From Sipunculus nudus (Eukaryota > Annelida > Sipuncula > Golfingiida > Sipunculidae), in assembly GCA_026874595.1 (NCBI GenBank), contig CM049312.1:56673429-56737428 (forward strand): 64,000 nt of DNA, given 5' to 3'. A program made the translations under genes and the position numbers. Below the pieces are notes generated by a model. The model did no database searches, was not told where the DNA came from, and worked only from the letters and a program-made list of their open reading frames with translations. Every line of letters starts with the position of its first letter. Within the stretch, counting starts at the first letter, position 1. Below, piece after piece: positions 51,646-62,970 of the stretch.

Positions 51646-54600
51646 GCCAATTATTTAAGAATTCCATGTGTATGATATGTAAGAATATTTTTTTTTTTAT
51701 AAATTGCAGCCTGCAATTCTGCTATATTAAACCATAATCCACCATGTGTAGTACAACAATTTGTATTATTATTGTTACCATGCAGTTTACATGCAGTTTA
51801 TAAGGAAAATGGACTTTTGAGATTTCAATAATAACCCCTACACATACATTTTCTCCACTTAAATTAATTATGGGTAGCCTTATAAACTTTTATTATTCTT
51901 TTAGGTAGTGTCTATCCGCACGACCGTCGTGAGGATAAGCTTTCTTATCCGCATGACTGCCGTGTGTTCTCTTATATCGTAAACTAAATATTTTAAATTT
52001 TTCATGATATAATTACTTCAAGTATCAGATATATTATATGTGTCGGGAAATTGATACAAAACAAACTCATGAACAGAAATAAACATACCACAAAGAAACT
52101 TGCAAGGACAGCTGGCCAAGCTTAGGAACATTCGTGTATTTGGCCCGGCCCAGGCTTTACCATTTTCATGCACTGACTGTGTATAACTTGTTAAGTGTAC
52201 GTAAATCACCCAGCATCTTTAACTTTTAAATAATTCTGTTGTGCTGATGTGTCTGTTACCAGCTATATTGTCAGCAGTGGTTAGGTTTTATATTATAATA
52301 TAAGAGGCTGTCTAAGGATTGTACTTCTTATCGGCACGACGTTCGTGCCGATAGCCTCGACCATTTTTTATATCGTGTACTAATGGATTGACTGTCAGAT
52401 GTTCTATTTCTAAAGTGAAAAAACACTGTTTCGTTCAGGTTCTCACATGCAGTTGGTTGCCAGGGACGCTACAAACTTTATGTATCAGGCTTCTTCTGGG
52501 CTTAAGGCTCATTGTGTCAGTTTCTTCCCTTGTAATCTGCAGATATTTGCAGCTTTACCTGTTTATTAGCCATTGATCTTTATATATTGATATAAACCTC
52601 ACCGTCTAGGACCTCAACGTGAACTCTCCCTCTCGATCACAAATATTTATAAATAGTCCCGGTATATCAATATGTTCCGTTCTCGCAAAACACAAATGTC
52701 TGGATAACGCTGTCTCATAAGTCCATGCAGACAACAATGGGCTGCCTTTTTTCCTGGGCCTAAGCCACCTTGGAGCAAGCTTAGGTCTTAAGCCCGGTAC
52801 CAGGCTTAAGCCTCCTCGTTTTATTTTATTGCAACAGACTTATGTCGTTTCCCACTGGGCTTAAGTCAAAAACAGGTGATATCGGGCTTAAGCCACGTTA
52901 ATGCAACAGGGCCCTGGTGATGATCTGAATACTGTGCAATGCTTTCTTAAACATACAGCAGGCTTAAAGTACAGTGGAACCAGTCTGAAAGACCACCTGT
53001 CTGTTAAGACCACCCTTGAGTGAATTGAACACATTCACATTGGTTATAATTGACTTGTCTATAAGACCACCTGTGAGTTAAAGACCACCTTGGGCAAGTC
53101 CCACCAACAGTCTTTTTTCACAGGTTATGTTGTAATAGGAATACATTGTACCTACCAGTGGTACCCCTGAGTCCAGACTGACTGCCTTCATCCCTGCATC
53201 CACTACTGCCCTGTTACCTTTCTGTGAGAGAACAATTATCTGTTAATAAAAACTAAATTTGCAGAATCAAATCAGGTCATGCACATTTCTACAGATAATT
53301 AAAATATAATGAATTGATTGGGTGTATTTTTTAAAGAAGTCTTAGGGCATAGGTGAATATCTTTATATTTAATTTAATATCTATTAACTCTTTTTACCAG
53401 GTTTAAAATAGGTGATCATAATTTTTAACAGACTTGAATATCCTTAATTATTTACAAAAACAAAATATACATTTTAAATTCAATGTTTCAGTTTGCATAC
53501 CTACCAGTTACACCAAGTACACATTTATTTTATCTTGACTGGTCCTTAAAGTTCTAGTGAGATATTGTTCACTATATTTAAAACTGCCTTCATTGCAGAG
53601 ATTATGATGTTTCCTTCTACTCTTATTTAATTCACAAAATGGACTTACCGTGACACTTTGGACAGTTGTCAGAACAAACAGACTGTGCTCAAAGTCAGTA
53701 AATGGTTCCCCATTGTCACCAAAGTTGCGTCCGTAATCAGCATCCATGAAGACATAGGAGCCCTGGTGGTGGAAGTCAAGGAGTAACACAGAAAGAATAC
53801 ATGTACAGTGAAGCCTGCTTTAGGAGACCACCCATGGGACTGGCCAAACGTGGTCATAAATCACAGGTGGTCTTATTAGACAAGTCAGATATAACCAATG
53901 TAAATGCTTTAGATTTGTCAAAGGGTGGTCTTAAAAGACAGGTTGTCTTATAAGAGAGGTGGTCTTTAAGACAGGTTCCACTGTAGTATACAAAACAAGT
54001 ACATATCTTCAAGACCAAACTACTCAAAGTGTAAACAGATTTTGTAAGTAAAAACAATCAAAGAGTTAAGATCTCTATCAAGGATGAATGATTATCCATA
54101 GGTTCAATCAAAGGAGTGACCCATGGGTCACAAAGCTCAGCTGATTAGCTTCACAAATAATTCCCTGATATCAGCTGAGAAATTTATGGGGATACAATAA
54201 TTATTATATCCAGTCCAACAATGAAACCATTGATTTTTCAGGTTAGGCAACACCCAGTCTGTTTGCGCTGGATAAAGTCATGCATATTCCAGTTGGCATA
54301 TCATTAGTTCTCTGGGGTTGCAAGCCATATTAAAGGTATATATGAAGTATTTAAAAATTAAAGCAATAAATAAGATCAAACTTTATGTTATCTAATTGAA
54401 AATTAAATCAGTACTGTTCATTTACTTAAAATTCTTTTATTATTGCTGATATTTTGGCTGTCTTACAGCCTTCTAAATGATGTTCAATGCAGCAGAAAAT
54501 AGTTAGGAAAAAATTATACCTCCAAGTATAATACAAACCAAGGTTTTGAGTTTAGATTTTATGATGAAAATGGCACTGCACCCAGCCACATCTTTTGACA

Positions 54601-57600
54601 TTTGTTGAACTACACTAGCAAGCACCAGTGACATAATTTGACAAGGGTTCTAAATTCAGCACAATATGAGCTCCAGCTTAAAATGGGAAAATTGAAACAT
54701 CACTCACAAAAGCTTTTCCACAGTATACTCCCTGAATTTTCCTTTATTTGAGGCTTTTTGTTTCCCCTAATTGGAAGAAAGAAACTCATTACCTAGGTCT
54801 TCCCTTGCATTTTTGTATGTGACTACAAACATTGTGGTATTTACAGGTTCATTCTGAGACTGTAACACTGACCATCTTTTCTTAAGTTGACAGTTGGGAC
54901 AAGGATACAGGTTGTACTTCTGTAAAAACACCACTACCAGCTTCAAATGGGAATGTACCAGTGCCGCCACCTGTCACATAGTCACATGCTATCCCGTCAT
55001 CCTTCAGACTCTGCAAAATAGAGACAACCCCATTTTAAGTGTTTTTTTTTTTAATCTGTCACATGAAAATCTGTCTTCTGATGAGACAGTGATATAAATA
55101 GTCTGATTACATTTTATGAATAATTTACACTTCTCTGAAGGTAACAATGACTGCAAAAGGGAGTGAGGTATAATGAAACTGATAATGAAAACTAACTTCA
55201 ACTTCCTGTTCAGCTGCATAGTAATGCTCAGTTTAGCTGTGATTAACAAACATTGTTTTGTCAATAGTTCTAAAATCATAATAAATCAAGACATGAGATT
55301 TGTAGAATTATTAATAGAATCAGCAGTGCACAAGAGATGGTAAACACTGCATACTGCATGGTAAAATATATGCCTTGATTTAAAGTCAATTTTCCACTTT
55401 TCCTCCACAAATTCATTTCTTATTACACCACTGTATGATTAAGTAATAAATTTTCCTTTGCAATTCGGGTAAGCTACAAGTTCATGTACAAGTATTTAAA
55501 ATATGTCAGAGAAAGCAGATTGCACTTGTATAAGCAAGTCATACATTGGGAGGATTAACACACCTGAAGTAAAGGTGCCTACAATTTTCAATATCAAGTA
55601 TTTAACGGACCTTGAAATCAATATGGTATACTTGTGTCCAGACTTGGATTCAAGTCCACTTTTGTAGGAACTGGGACTAAAGGGTCCTGGACTCAGACTC
55701 TGAGGCAAAGACAAGAGAAAATGGGCCAAGTCCATCTCAAGTCCAATAAAATAAGTCTGTCATTTATTATGTTATAACAAGCAAATTTGTAGAATTGAAG
55801 TCCCCTGCTTCTGCCTCTTGTTATCATTCATGCTTGTCCTCTCTTTCTCGATTTCTGTTTAGGTTTTTATTTTGGCCTAAAGATGTCTCAACATGTCTTA
55901 ATGTTTGGTGTGAATTACAGCCAAAATTTTTTGTTTTGTTTTGGAGCTGGTGGGAATAAATTTTCAGACAGACACTCCAAAACCAATACCAACCAAGGCA
56001 TGCAAGAGAGCAATCAGTGACCTAAATTTGAATGAAATCAGATTATATTTAGAAAAGTTTTCGCATGGAAATTAAAACTTGACAGATGGACAGACACGCG
56101 GACAGACAGACAAACCCAAATATATGTCCCCTGTTCCAAGGGAGCAAGGGAAAACAATAACACTATATATACCAGCAAATAAGCTATAAATCTAAGTAAC
56201 CATGCATGCATTATAGTAAAAGCATGTGTGAACAAATTTAAGAATGTACATGATAATCTGAATTTTCAATTTTAAATTACAAGTATATTTGTATATAACT
56301 AAGACTCTGGCTCAAGGTACTTCCAGACTCAAGGAAGGTGGACTTGGATTTGAACCTAAAGGACTTAGATTTGGATTTGAGAGGCCTGGACCCAGACTTG
56401 CACTCAGACCGGGATGACATGGGCTCGACTTCATCACTGCTTGAAATACAGACAAGGACTTTTCATACCATGGATTTAAGGGTACATACCTTAATGGCAG
56501 TCTGGGTCAGGTCCACAACTTTGTCCACTGCCTCCTTTCTCTCATTAGCCTTTCTTACATGCTGGTTCCATCTGTACATAAAACAAAATTGCTCACTGCA
56601 CTGATACAAGGGTGGCTTTTTAACCGTTTTATTAATAATGATGCTGTACATAGATAAAACATAATGTGGAAACTACCCCACCAAAATAATCATGTATCTC
56701 ATGTTAACAGTCTTGTCAACCAGTTTTACCTTTACAAGATCAAAGAGCACACCAAATTTCATGACAATCCATGCAGCCATTCCTGTAAAATCTTGCCTTT
56801 TTTAGTCTTTGAATTAAATAATGAAAAGTATTTAACAGTTATGCAGACCTGTGCTTTAATTCACCAAGTAATTTTGAGATTATAGGTCATAATGACATCA
56901 TTTTGGCTGTCAATGATTACAAATTCACCCAAGTCTTCAGCATGCCCAGTCAGAACATAAAAAGTCAAGCAATTCATTTTGATCCCTGTTGATTTGCATA
57001 AAAAGAAAGGAACATATATTCAAATTTAAGGGGTTAAATTTTTGTGATTTTCAAATTATTGTTGTTTCACAAGGACTCGATTTTCATGATATTTTAAGGA
57101 ATAAATCTTACCAGATTATAAATATTATTTTTTTTATTCATTTAAATATCATTTCAATGTGTGGATGACAAGGTTTAACAATTTGACAAAGATTCATGGG
57201 AAAAAATGAACGAATTGGAAACACTATTGATATATAATATAACAGATCTAATGTTGCCTGTTGTACTAAACTTAATTTTATCTACATTAAACAGGCTATA
57301 TAATACAACTTAAAATATCAGTCTTTTACCATTCCACTTTTGATGCTGTAGGAATGGATAAATTAGTATATATTTTGCCAGTGAGGCTGTGATGTAAATG
57401 AACGATCACCTTAATAGATGAGTCATGTCGTATTCACAAAGGTTTTATTTTCGTGATCATTATCCATTTGCTAATAACCCAAAAGTTAAACCCTCGCAAA
57501 TAAAAAGCAAACCACAGTGTTGGACTGATGAAGGACCATAACTTTGGCACAGATGACTCAATAAACAGGGCATTTGGGAGCAAAAGGTTAAGCGTTTCTG

Positions 57601-60600
57601 ATGCCTTCTGAAACTCAGTTTTGAGGGTGCAGGCATCCAGTCAGACGTAAAAATATCTGGTTTTAGGCCCTAGAGAATCAAAGCTGGGTATTGTAGCAGT
57701 CACTGACTATTGCCAACACCTCAAACAATCCAGTTAAAGATGCAAACACTGCGGTGACCACTAACAGTTCATGTAACTGAATAAAAATGTAATAGTATAT
57801 CGTAAGGTATACAAAAATGATGCAACAATGACATTAAATCCTTTATTTGACACAGATCCTCTCCCCTTGGGATGCTCCAAGATCCAATGACACTCTCCTA
57901 AATTTTGGCCTGCACATCCTGGACTCCCCAGTTTCCTTCCTGTTGAAAGTCTGGAATTGACCTATCCACCACAGCCCATATGCTCCGCCCTTTTAACCTA
58001 ATTATTATAATGAGCCCCAAAACGCTCCTACACTGTAGGTTTTCCATGCCCATGGATGTGAGAGCTGTTTACAAGACAAAAATGATGTCACAAAAGTTGA
58101 TGACATAAGTCAATGCGATATCATGTCATCAACTGGATACACTGTTCTGAATCGATGAATATATTGCAGTCATTGTGAACTGTCTTGCCATATTTAGGAT
58201 TATTTTGTCTCATACAAATTAATGGCAGGTAAGACATTATTACTCACTCGGTAGTTGGGAGGAATGGCTCCTGACGCTTTGGCCTAGAACTTTTCATGCT
58301 GTCTCCTCTGTATAGAAAAAATATCCCGGAAAACATGCCAACATGGGTACTGGTACAGATTACATGTGTTCCATTTGGCAGAGCTCTGCCAAATTATGCA
58401 TATTTGGGATTTTTTGTCAGATGATTAACGGTTTACAATGCCAACAATCATCTGATTGGTTGATTGTTAGTCTAATGCTTATGATTATTCATTGAATGAA
58501 TATGTGATTAAGGTCATATAGAGTTCAGGAATAGGTCAATAAACAAAGATCAGCACTAATGGAACTGACTGATAGCCAGAACAGATCATCTTCAACATCA
58601 TTATTATTAATTCACTAACCCCTGGTAGCACTGGACACCTTTGAGGGTGACATTGGGAAACTTAAGGATCTCTTGAGCCAAGGCACCTGCTTTAGATGGT
58701 TCTACCCCACACCTGAAAACATATACATAAATACACAGACATAATATCATGTATACACACTTTAGGTTATATTATTCAGAATATACAATACATTAATCAT
58801 CCAGCGGCAATCTGCTGAAGCTACCCTAAACCCTAACAGTTACACATTGTGATTAGTGATTTATGTGTGCAGCACCTGAACTTTGGAATACCTTGTCACT
58901 GTCACTCACAACAATAGAATCCTTGGTCTCTTTTAAAAATTTTTTAAAATGTATCTCTTCACTTGTGTCCATAGGATCTAGTATTTTTTACTTGTGTTTT
59001 ATATGCTGCCAGTCATCTGTATGTGTTATGTTTATAGTATTTTAACCTATGCCTTTCTCAGTAATGTTTATTTTTTTTTGTTATTATTAAGCACTTTAGA
59101 TCAATATCACAATGTTGAATATGGCCCTATATAAATACAAAATAATAAGTAAATTTAACAGTTATGATGAGTGGATGTTATTTCTCTTATTCATATAAAG
59201 GTTTATAAATGTCATCCTCTCAACTTGACTTACATGACATATATAATATTAAATATAAATAAGCAAATTGGTGGAATTTATGTCCTCTGCTTCCGCCTCT
59301 TGTTGTCTTTCATGCTTGTATTATCAATGTTTTAGTTTTTATGATGGCCTGAAGATGTCTCCACATGTCATACTGGCTCTGTTTTAGTTTTCATGGTGCC
59401 CTGAAGATGTCTCATTATTTTGGTTGTGAAATAGGACTTACATTTGATAATTTTGTTTTGGAGCTGGAAATTTTTAGACAGACACTCCAAAACCAATCCC
59501 AACCAAGATATGCATGAGAGCAATCAGTGACCCAGATTTGAACAAAATCAGATAATATTTAGGAAAGTTATCACATGGGAATGAAAACCTGATGGACGGA
59601 CAGACAGAGGGACAGCTAGACAGACAACCAAAATCAATGTCCCCTTTTCCTTCCAAGGAAGCATGGGACAAAAATATAAATACAGAAAATTTGATTCTCA
59701 TACCCCTCAAATACAGGCTTATACAGCATACTTTATAATAATGAACTAGACACACTATTGAAAAATAGCTTTATCTGATTTAAACCATCTTAAATTCTTC
59801 TCACCTGTCTTGACCAACATTGACCTCTACCACAAGGTCAATGTTAACACCAGCTTCCGCTGCCACCTGGCTGATTTCTTGGATGTTCTCGATGTTGTCC
59901 ACACAGATAGAAACTTTGGCTTGTTTGGCGAGTGCTGCCAACCTTCGAAGCTTGGGCTTACCAATAATCTGTATACATAACCATACCAATAAGCATTTGT
60001 TTTGAAATGCAACAGAAAATTAGCAATCACATCAACAAACACAAACAGTAATTGTGTTGCTGACCAATGTCACCAGATTCATCCTGATCATATGCTGAGC
60101 TCCAACCATGAAGTGATTTAAGGACTTTTTTCATGTGAAAAGTTAATTCTTATATGAGCACATTTTTAAATTGATTTTATACTGGAAAGGTACAAGATAA
60201 ACAATATGCTGCCTGGGGATATTTTCATGTATTTCTACATGAGCCTATTGAAAATTTGCTAACTGCTACAACAGGTGGGGACTAACTTATTTTGTAGAAA
60301 AAAACTGTTTTCAAATTTATTAAATCAAACATCATTTTTGAGATATGAAAACAAATTATATATCATCAGATAGATAATTTTATAAGAATTAAATCATATA
60401 TACCAGTACTTAATGGGGTTTTGCATAAAAATACAAAAACTTATTGGCATTTCATTGAGACAAGGAGTGCAAAATAAAAGCAGAAGATGGTGCTACCTTT
60501 AACCGATCTCGACACATTCAGTCAACAACAAACTATGTAACAATTATAATTACAAACATATATAACACGACCTGACACACAAAGACAAGGGTGGAATAAT

Positions 60601-62095
60601 ATATCTGCTTCATTACAAGCTTCTTTTACTGTAAATTCTGACAGCACTATCACCAATAATATCCAGTCATCCATTTATTTTAGGCCTTTTTTCCTTTTTT
60701 TTTACCTATATTGATATCTGACATAATTTGACTTTGTATGGTATAACCAGTCAAATCAGTGCCATTTGCAAATTATAAATGAATAATTTGGCAAATTGAG
60801 TCAAAACCTTCCAAGTCCAACAGGACATATTTTTATGGCTTCTCATTTCTTCAGTTATGGGTATCATCTTGGTGAAAAGCATAAAATAGATAATTTGAGA
60901 TATCTACTTAATAAAAGGAGAAAATGGGAGCAAAATAGACACAAATCTGATTAAAAAATTGACAAAAATCTTATCTAAAGCCAATTGTTGGCTATCATAT
61001 ATTATATATAATATATATAATATATATTACAGGTATTCTGATACACTAAGCATTAATTTACAGGTAAGGTCACACGCAAAGTCTAGGGTGACCAGAGTTC
61101 ATGCTTTGGCCATATATAGCAATGACCATGACAGTCCTCTACAGACTACCTCTTCTCTATAGGATAAAATGCTGTTATATCAGATAATACATGTCATGGT
61201 CATCCCACAAGTATAGCAATTGTGAAATAAAGGAGAGATCTAGGTAAAGTGAATTTAGTTGAGGCAGAATCTTGGCCATATGGATTATTTATTTGTTTTG
61301 CTACCAGATTTTTCATCATCATATTCAAGGCCAAGTACATGGAGATGGAACCAGGGTCACCCCGGTGTGTAAGGCCGCATCAGCATTTGGTTCAGATTTA
61401 AAAATGGATTATTAGTCTTGATTTAGTCCACTTTGTTTCTTCACTGTAGTTCCCTTTACAAAAGACTATATCAGTTTATTTAGTAAAACACTAGTTTGCT
61501 GTCGGCACATGGTTGTTAATCCGATTTACTTTGCTGCTAAAAGTGATATTTCACTGCAAGAGTTGGGTCAAATGGTAACAAAATTGGCCTCATACGCATA
61601 GGAACCAGTTACTGTAAACCAGACTAAAGTTAACTGGACTAATGTAGACTGCATTCAAGTGGACAACAGTAAACTGAACTGAAGTGGATTACTGTAGATC
61701 ACCTTTTTATTGCCGTGGCCATAAAAGAAATCTTAAATTTGAAAATCTGGAGTTTTTTCTGAACTCTCAGTGTGCCAATAAGTAGATGGATTTCCCTGAA
61801 ATGAACTATAAGAATACCACTTGCCGGGACACGGTGCTCCTGTGGGCAATAACAGGGTGCAACTGTAAATAGATGTGCGGACATAAAAAAGAGGATCTAC
61901 GGAAGTGGCCGAGTGTTGACAGAGTATAAACCTGTGCTCCGGCAGACACGCCCTAATTCTAAACCTTGCACAAAGACAACAGGACATGTAGCATACCTGA
62001 TTTGACACAAGGACGTCAGGGACTCCACCATTGTACACCATGGCTTCTGCTTCTGTCAACGTCTGACAGCATAGTCCTACAGCACCATGCTCTAT
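48773..62095 (-). CDS. D-threonine aldolase / D-serine dehydratase-like PLP enzyme, 5' end beyond window
   Basis: Minus-strand join, in order of reading: 62095-61997, 59968-59805, 58712-58620, 56571-56490, 55010-54909, 53762-53649, 53221-53156, 50454-50377, 48904-48773; 930 nt, 309 residues plus TGA. All junctions are GT..AG and phases agree throughout. Motifs by residue of this partial protein: TEAEAM near 15; SICVDN and DLVVEVNVGQDRCGVEP around 53-93 (beta strands of the alanine-racemase-like barrel); GGGTGT at 160-165 (glycine-rich, PLP phosphate); GSYVFMDADYG from 181; GGDEHG at 252-257; GHCDPTVN at 276-283, where His and the Asp two residues on are the metal-ligand positions of D-threonine aldolases. 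The family cleaves or dehydrates D-beta-hydroxy amino acids with PLP and a divalent metal. Asp rather than Cys at the second metal position leans towards aldolase; the substrate is inferred, not shown. The exon or exons with the PLP lysine lie right of the window. Confidence 0.9.
49157..49290. repeat. Dispersed repeat with CCGTATTTATTCTAATTTGG edge
   Basis: ACCGTATTTATTCTAATTTG, then GCGACCACTTAA, AGAGGTCGAGATAATGGAGG and GGTGGTCGAGATATTAGAGG. The internal near-repeat suggests a small mobile element; a related fragment is at 45170. Confidence 0.5.
49766..49815 (-). repeat. 5S rRNA-derived fragment
   Basis: On the minus strand the sequence reads GTTAAGTTTAAACGACCTTGG, then TTAGTATTTGGATGGGTGAC and CGC. 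This matches the internal promoter half of 5S rRNA (GTTAAGC..CGGGC.TGGTTAGTACTTGGATGGGTGACCGC). The 5' half and the 3' terminal stem are not recognisable, so it is a pseudogene or a 5S-derived SINE head, not a working gene. Confidence 0.65.
50377..50454 (-). CDS. PLP enzyme exon h
   Basis: Acceptor TTTTTTCAAG and donor AAG|GTCAGT. 26 codons, VHKHQEVIYHCGGDEHGILRPPAEFK. GGDEHG is the conserved substrate and metal region of the family. Confidence 0.9.
50994..52914. mobile_element. 1.9-kb DNA element with GGGCCCTGTTGCA terminal inverted repeats
   Basis: The left end GGGCCCTGTTGCAAT and right end ATGCAACAGGGCCC are inverted. Subterminal similarity continues: AAGTCTGTTGCAATAA on the left pairs with TTATTGCAACAGACTT near 52830. 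If the element proper starts at GCCCTG, the flanks share CCTGG (50991-50995 and 52913-52917) as a target-site duplication. No transposase frame was seen, so it is non-autonomous. It contains a TA tract and a strong hairpin at 52329-52353. Confidence 0.7.
52970..53110. repeat. Partial MITE related to 53804-53985
   Basis: TACAGTGGAACCAGTCTGAAAG followed by repeated AAGACCACC words resembles the complete element at 53804. The right terminus is missing or decayed. Confidence 0.5.
53156..53221 (-). CDS. PLP enzyme exon g
   Basis: Acceptor TTCTCTCACAG and donor CTG|GTAGGT. 22 codons, KGNRAVVDAGMKAVSLDSGVPL, matching the RAVVDAG.KA.S.DSG.P block of the family. Confidence 0.93.
53649..53762 (-). CDS. 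PLP enzyme exon f
   Basis: Acceptor CCACCACCAG and donor ACG|GTAAGT. 38 codons, GSYVFMDADYGRNFGDNG..FEHSLFVLTTVQSVT. GSYVFMD..Y is a strongly conserved family block. A MITE lies 42 bp upstream of this exon in the reading direction. Confidence 0.93.
53804..53985. mobile_element. 182-bp MITE with TACAGTG..CACTGTA ends
   Basis: Left TACAGTGAAGCCTGCTTTAG and right AAGACAGGTTCCACTGTA are inverted, with (A)GACCACC repeats inside. The TA at both ends would suit a Tc1/mariner-type target. It lies in the intron next to exon f of the PLP enzyme gene. Confidence 0.7.
54909..55010 (-). CDS. PLP enzyme exon e (PLP phosphate-binding glycines)
   Basis: Acceptor CTATTTTGCAG; donor CCT|GTATCC (weak). It has 34 codons, from SLKDDGIACDYVTGGGTGTF to TEVQP. 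The end was placed by homology: EVQP must join GSYVFMDADYG of the next exon, and only this GT gives that. Confidence 0.88.
55625..56460. repeat. Composite of dispersed repeats in intron between exons d and e
   Basis: 55625-55745 and 56285-56450 are GGACTTGGATTTG-type repeats related to 38540. Between them, 55784-56160 is a copy of the repeat also found at 59255-59670, sharing CTTCTGCCTCTTGTT, GTTTTGGAGCTGG, CAGACAGACACTCCAAAACC and GAGCAATCAGTGACC. This looks like one element nested in another. Confidence 0.6.
56490..56571 (-). CDS. PLP enzyme exon d
   Basis: Acceptor TTTTATGTACAG and donor AAG|GTATGT. It encodes WNQHVRKANERKEAVDKVVDLTQTAIK. The QHVR..(E)R sequence following QCYQG is typical of the family. 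Confidence 0.92.
56572..58247 (-). other. PLP enzyme intron sequence between the cassette exon and exon d
   Basis: AT-rich, 1.7 kb. No repeat ends or RNA features were recognised. Confidence 0.55.
58248..58307 (-). CDS. Candidate in-frame 60-nt cassette exon of the PLP enzyme gene
   Basis: The acceptor TTTTCTATACAG and donor GA|GTGAGT are both strong. Length is 60 nt, no stop in the phase set by exon c, and the phase is restored for exon d. Inclusion would insert 20 residues, mostly polar (about GDSMKSSRPKRQEPFLPTTE), between YQG and WNQHVRK. The join without it already matches the family, so it is either an alternative exon or a chance set of signals. Confidence 0.4.
58620..58712 (-). CDS. 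PLP enzyme exon c
   Basis: Acceptor TATGTTTTCAG; donor GTTAGT (weaker than consensus). It continues the VGQD-R-CGVEP sequence and ends NVTLKGVQCYQ plus GG. It joins in phase both to the cassette at 58307-58248 and to the next constitutive exon at 56571. Confidence 0.9.
58713..59804 (-). other. PLP enzyme intron between exons b and c
   Basis: Holds the dispersed repeat at 59255-59670; the remainder is AT-rich without recognisable features. Confidence 0.6.
59255..59670. repeat. Dispersed repeat, second copy of the 55784 family
   Basis: Shares the ordered landmarks of 55784-56160, including CAGACAGACACTCCAAAACC and the GGACAGACAGA run before TGTCCCC. Similarity extends over about 370 bp. No coding frame. 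Confidence 0.65.
59805..59968 (-). CDS. PLP enzyme exon b
   Basis: Acceptor ATGTATACAG and donor GACAG|GTGAGA. It encodes IIGKPKLRRLAALAKQAKVS through VEVNVGQD plus two bases of Arg. LAALAK.AKVSICVDN and DLVVEVNVGQDR are diagnostic of the D-threonine aldolase-like barrel. Confidence 0.92.
59969..61996 (-). other. PLP enzyme intron between exons a and b
   Basis: 2.0 kb, AT-rich to about 61050. A short degenerate tandem of ACTGTAAAC..GGACTAA words lies at 61600-61700. No exon-like segment was seen. Confidence 0.55.
61997..62095 (-). CDS. PLP enzyme exon a (first visible)
   Basis: Acceptor CTTTTACAG and donor CAG|GTATGC on the minus strand; 33 codons, phase 0. IEHGAVGLCCQTLTEAEAMV..GVPDVLVSNQ matches the CQKL.EAE.M...G..D.L.(T/S)N segment that follows the PLP lysine region in this family. 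The preceding exon was not found in 62096-64000. Confidence 0.85.
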
Positions 62096-62229
62096 CTGTA
62101 AAAGATATAAATATCATCTCTCAGAACCTGACTTTACTGAATATTGCACCTTTGATTAACTAGAATATGGGTAGTTGACAAGCGACTACGTTTATCCTCC
62201 GAAATCAAGAGTAGGACCGGTGAAGCGAG

Positions 62230-62970
62230 GCATGGATTGAGTGGCAAGGGGAAATAGAGTGAGATGTATTCGCATGGATGTCTGCAGCCAAAATGTGTAT
62301 GTAGGTTGCGTCACCTACCACAATTCCAGAAAGCTGTCCAAGTTTTATACATATGCAAAATTTTAGGCAGAAAAGTCAAACCACTACATGTATATGAGTG
62401 ATTTTATCCCACAGCAGACAAACAGAAGGACTTGTGCAAAAATGGTGGCAGGTGGAGTCATTAATTTTGTGTATGATTAAAAGATATGTGAGATCTATAC
62501 ACATGCAAAATTTCAGGGGGATATGTCCAACCACTGCCAAGATATGAGTGATTTTAGCCCATGGCAGACAAACAGACGGAAGCTGTGCAAAAATGGTTGC
62601 AGGTGGCCCCTCCAGTTTTGTGTATGATAAAAAGCTATGTCAGATCTATACACATGCAAAATTTTGGCCTAATCGGTCAAACGGTTCCTGAGAATATGAG
62701 CTTGGATGTCTGCAGCGTAAACTAGAATGTAGGTGGTGCCACCTGTCATAAAATCAAGAAAGCTGTCCAGGATGTATAAACACGCAAAATTTTTCAGGCA
62801 GATAAGTCATACCACTTCAGAGATATGAGTTATTTTAAACCAAGGCAGATGAACAGATGGACATTGTGAAACATGGTTGCAGGTGGCACCACCATTTTTT
62901 GTGTATGTTATAAAGCTATCCAAGGGCTACATTTGTACAAAATTTTTTTCCTGATCGGTCAACTAGTTCC
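62230..62970. repeat. ~145-bp tandem repeats with GCAGGTGGCACCACC cores
   Basis: The words ATGCAAAATTT and GGTTGCAGGTGG recur at about 62449, 62597, 62731 and 62875, giving a period of 134-148 bp over five diverged units. The size equals the half-unit of the Helitron arrays in this window, but the sequence differs. It lies upstream of exon a of the PLP enzyme gene. Confidence 0.65.

Larger units (their letters stand above)
50455..53155 (-). other. PLP enzyme intron between exons g and h
   Basis: A 2.7-kb intron occupied mainly by the GGGCCC-ended element at 50994-52914. A poly-G run is at 50949-50963, (TA)n at 51585-51642, and a partial relative of the 53804 MITE at 52970-53100. Confidence 0.6.
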
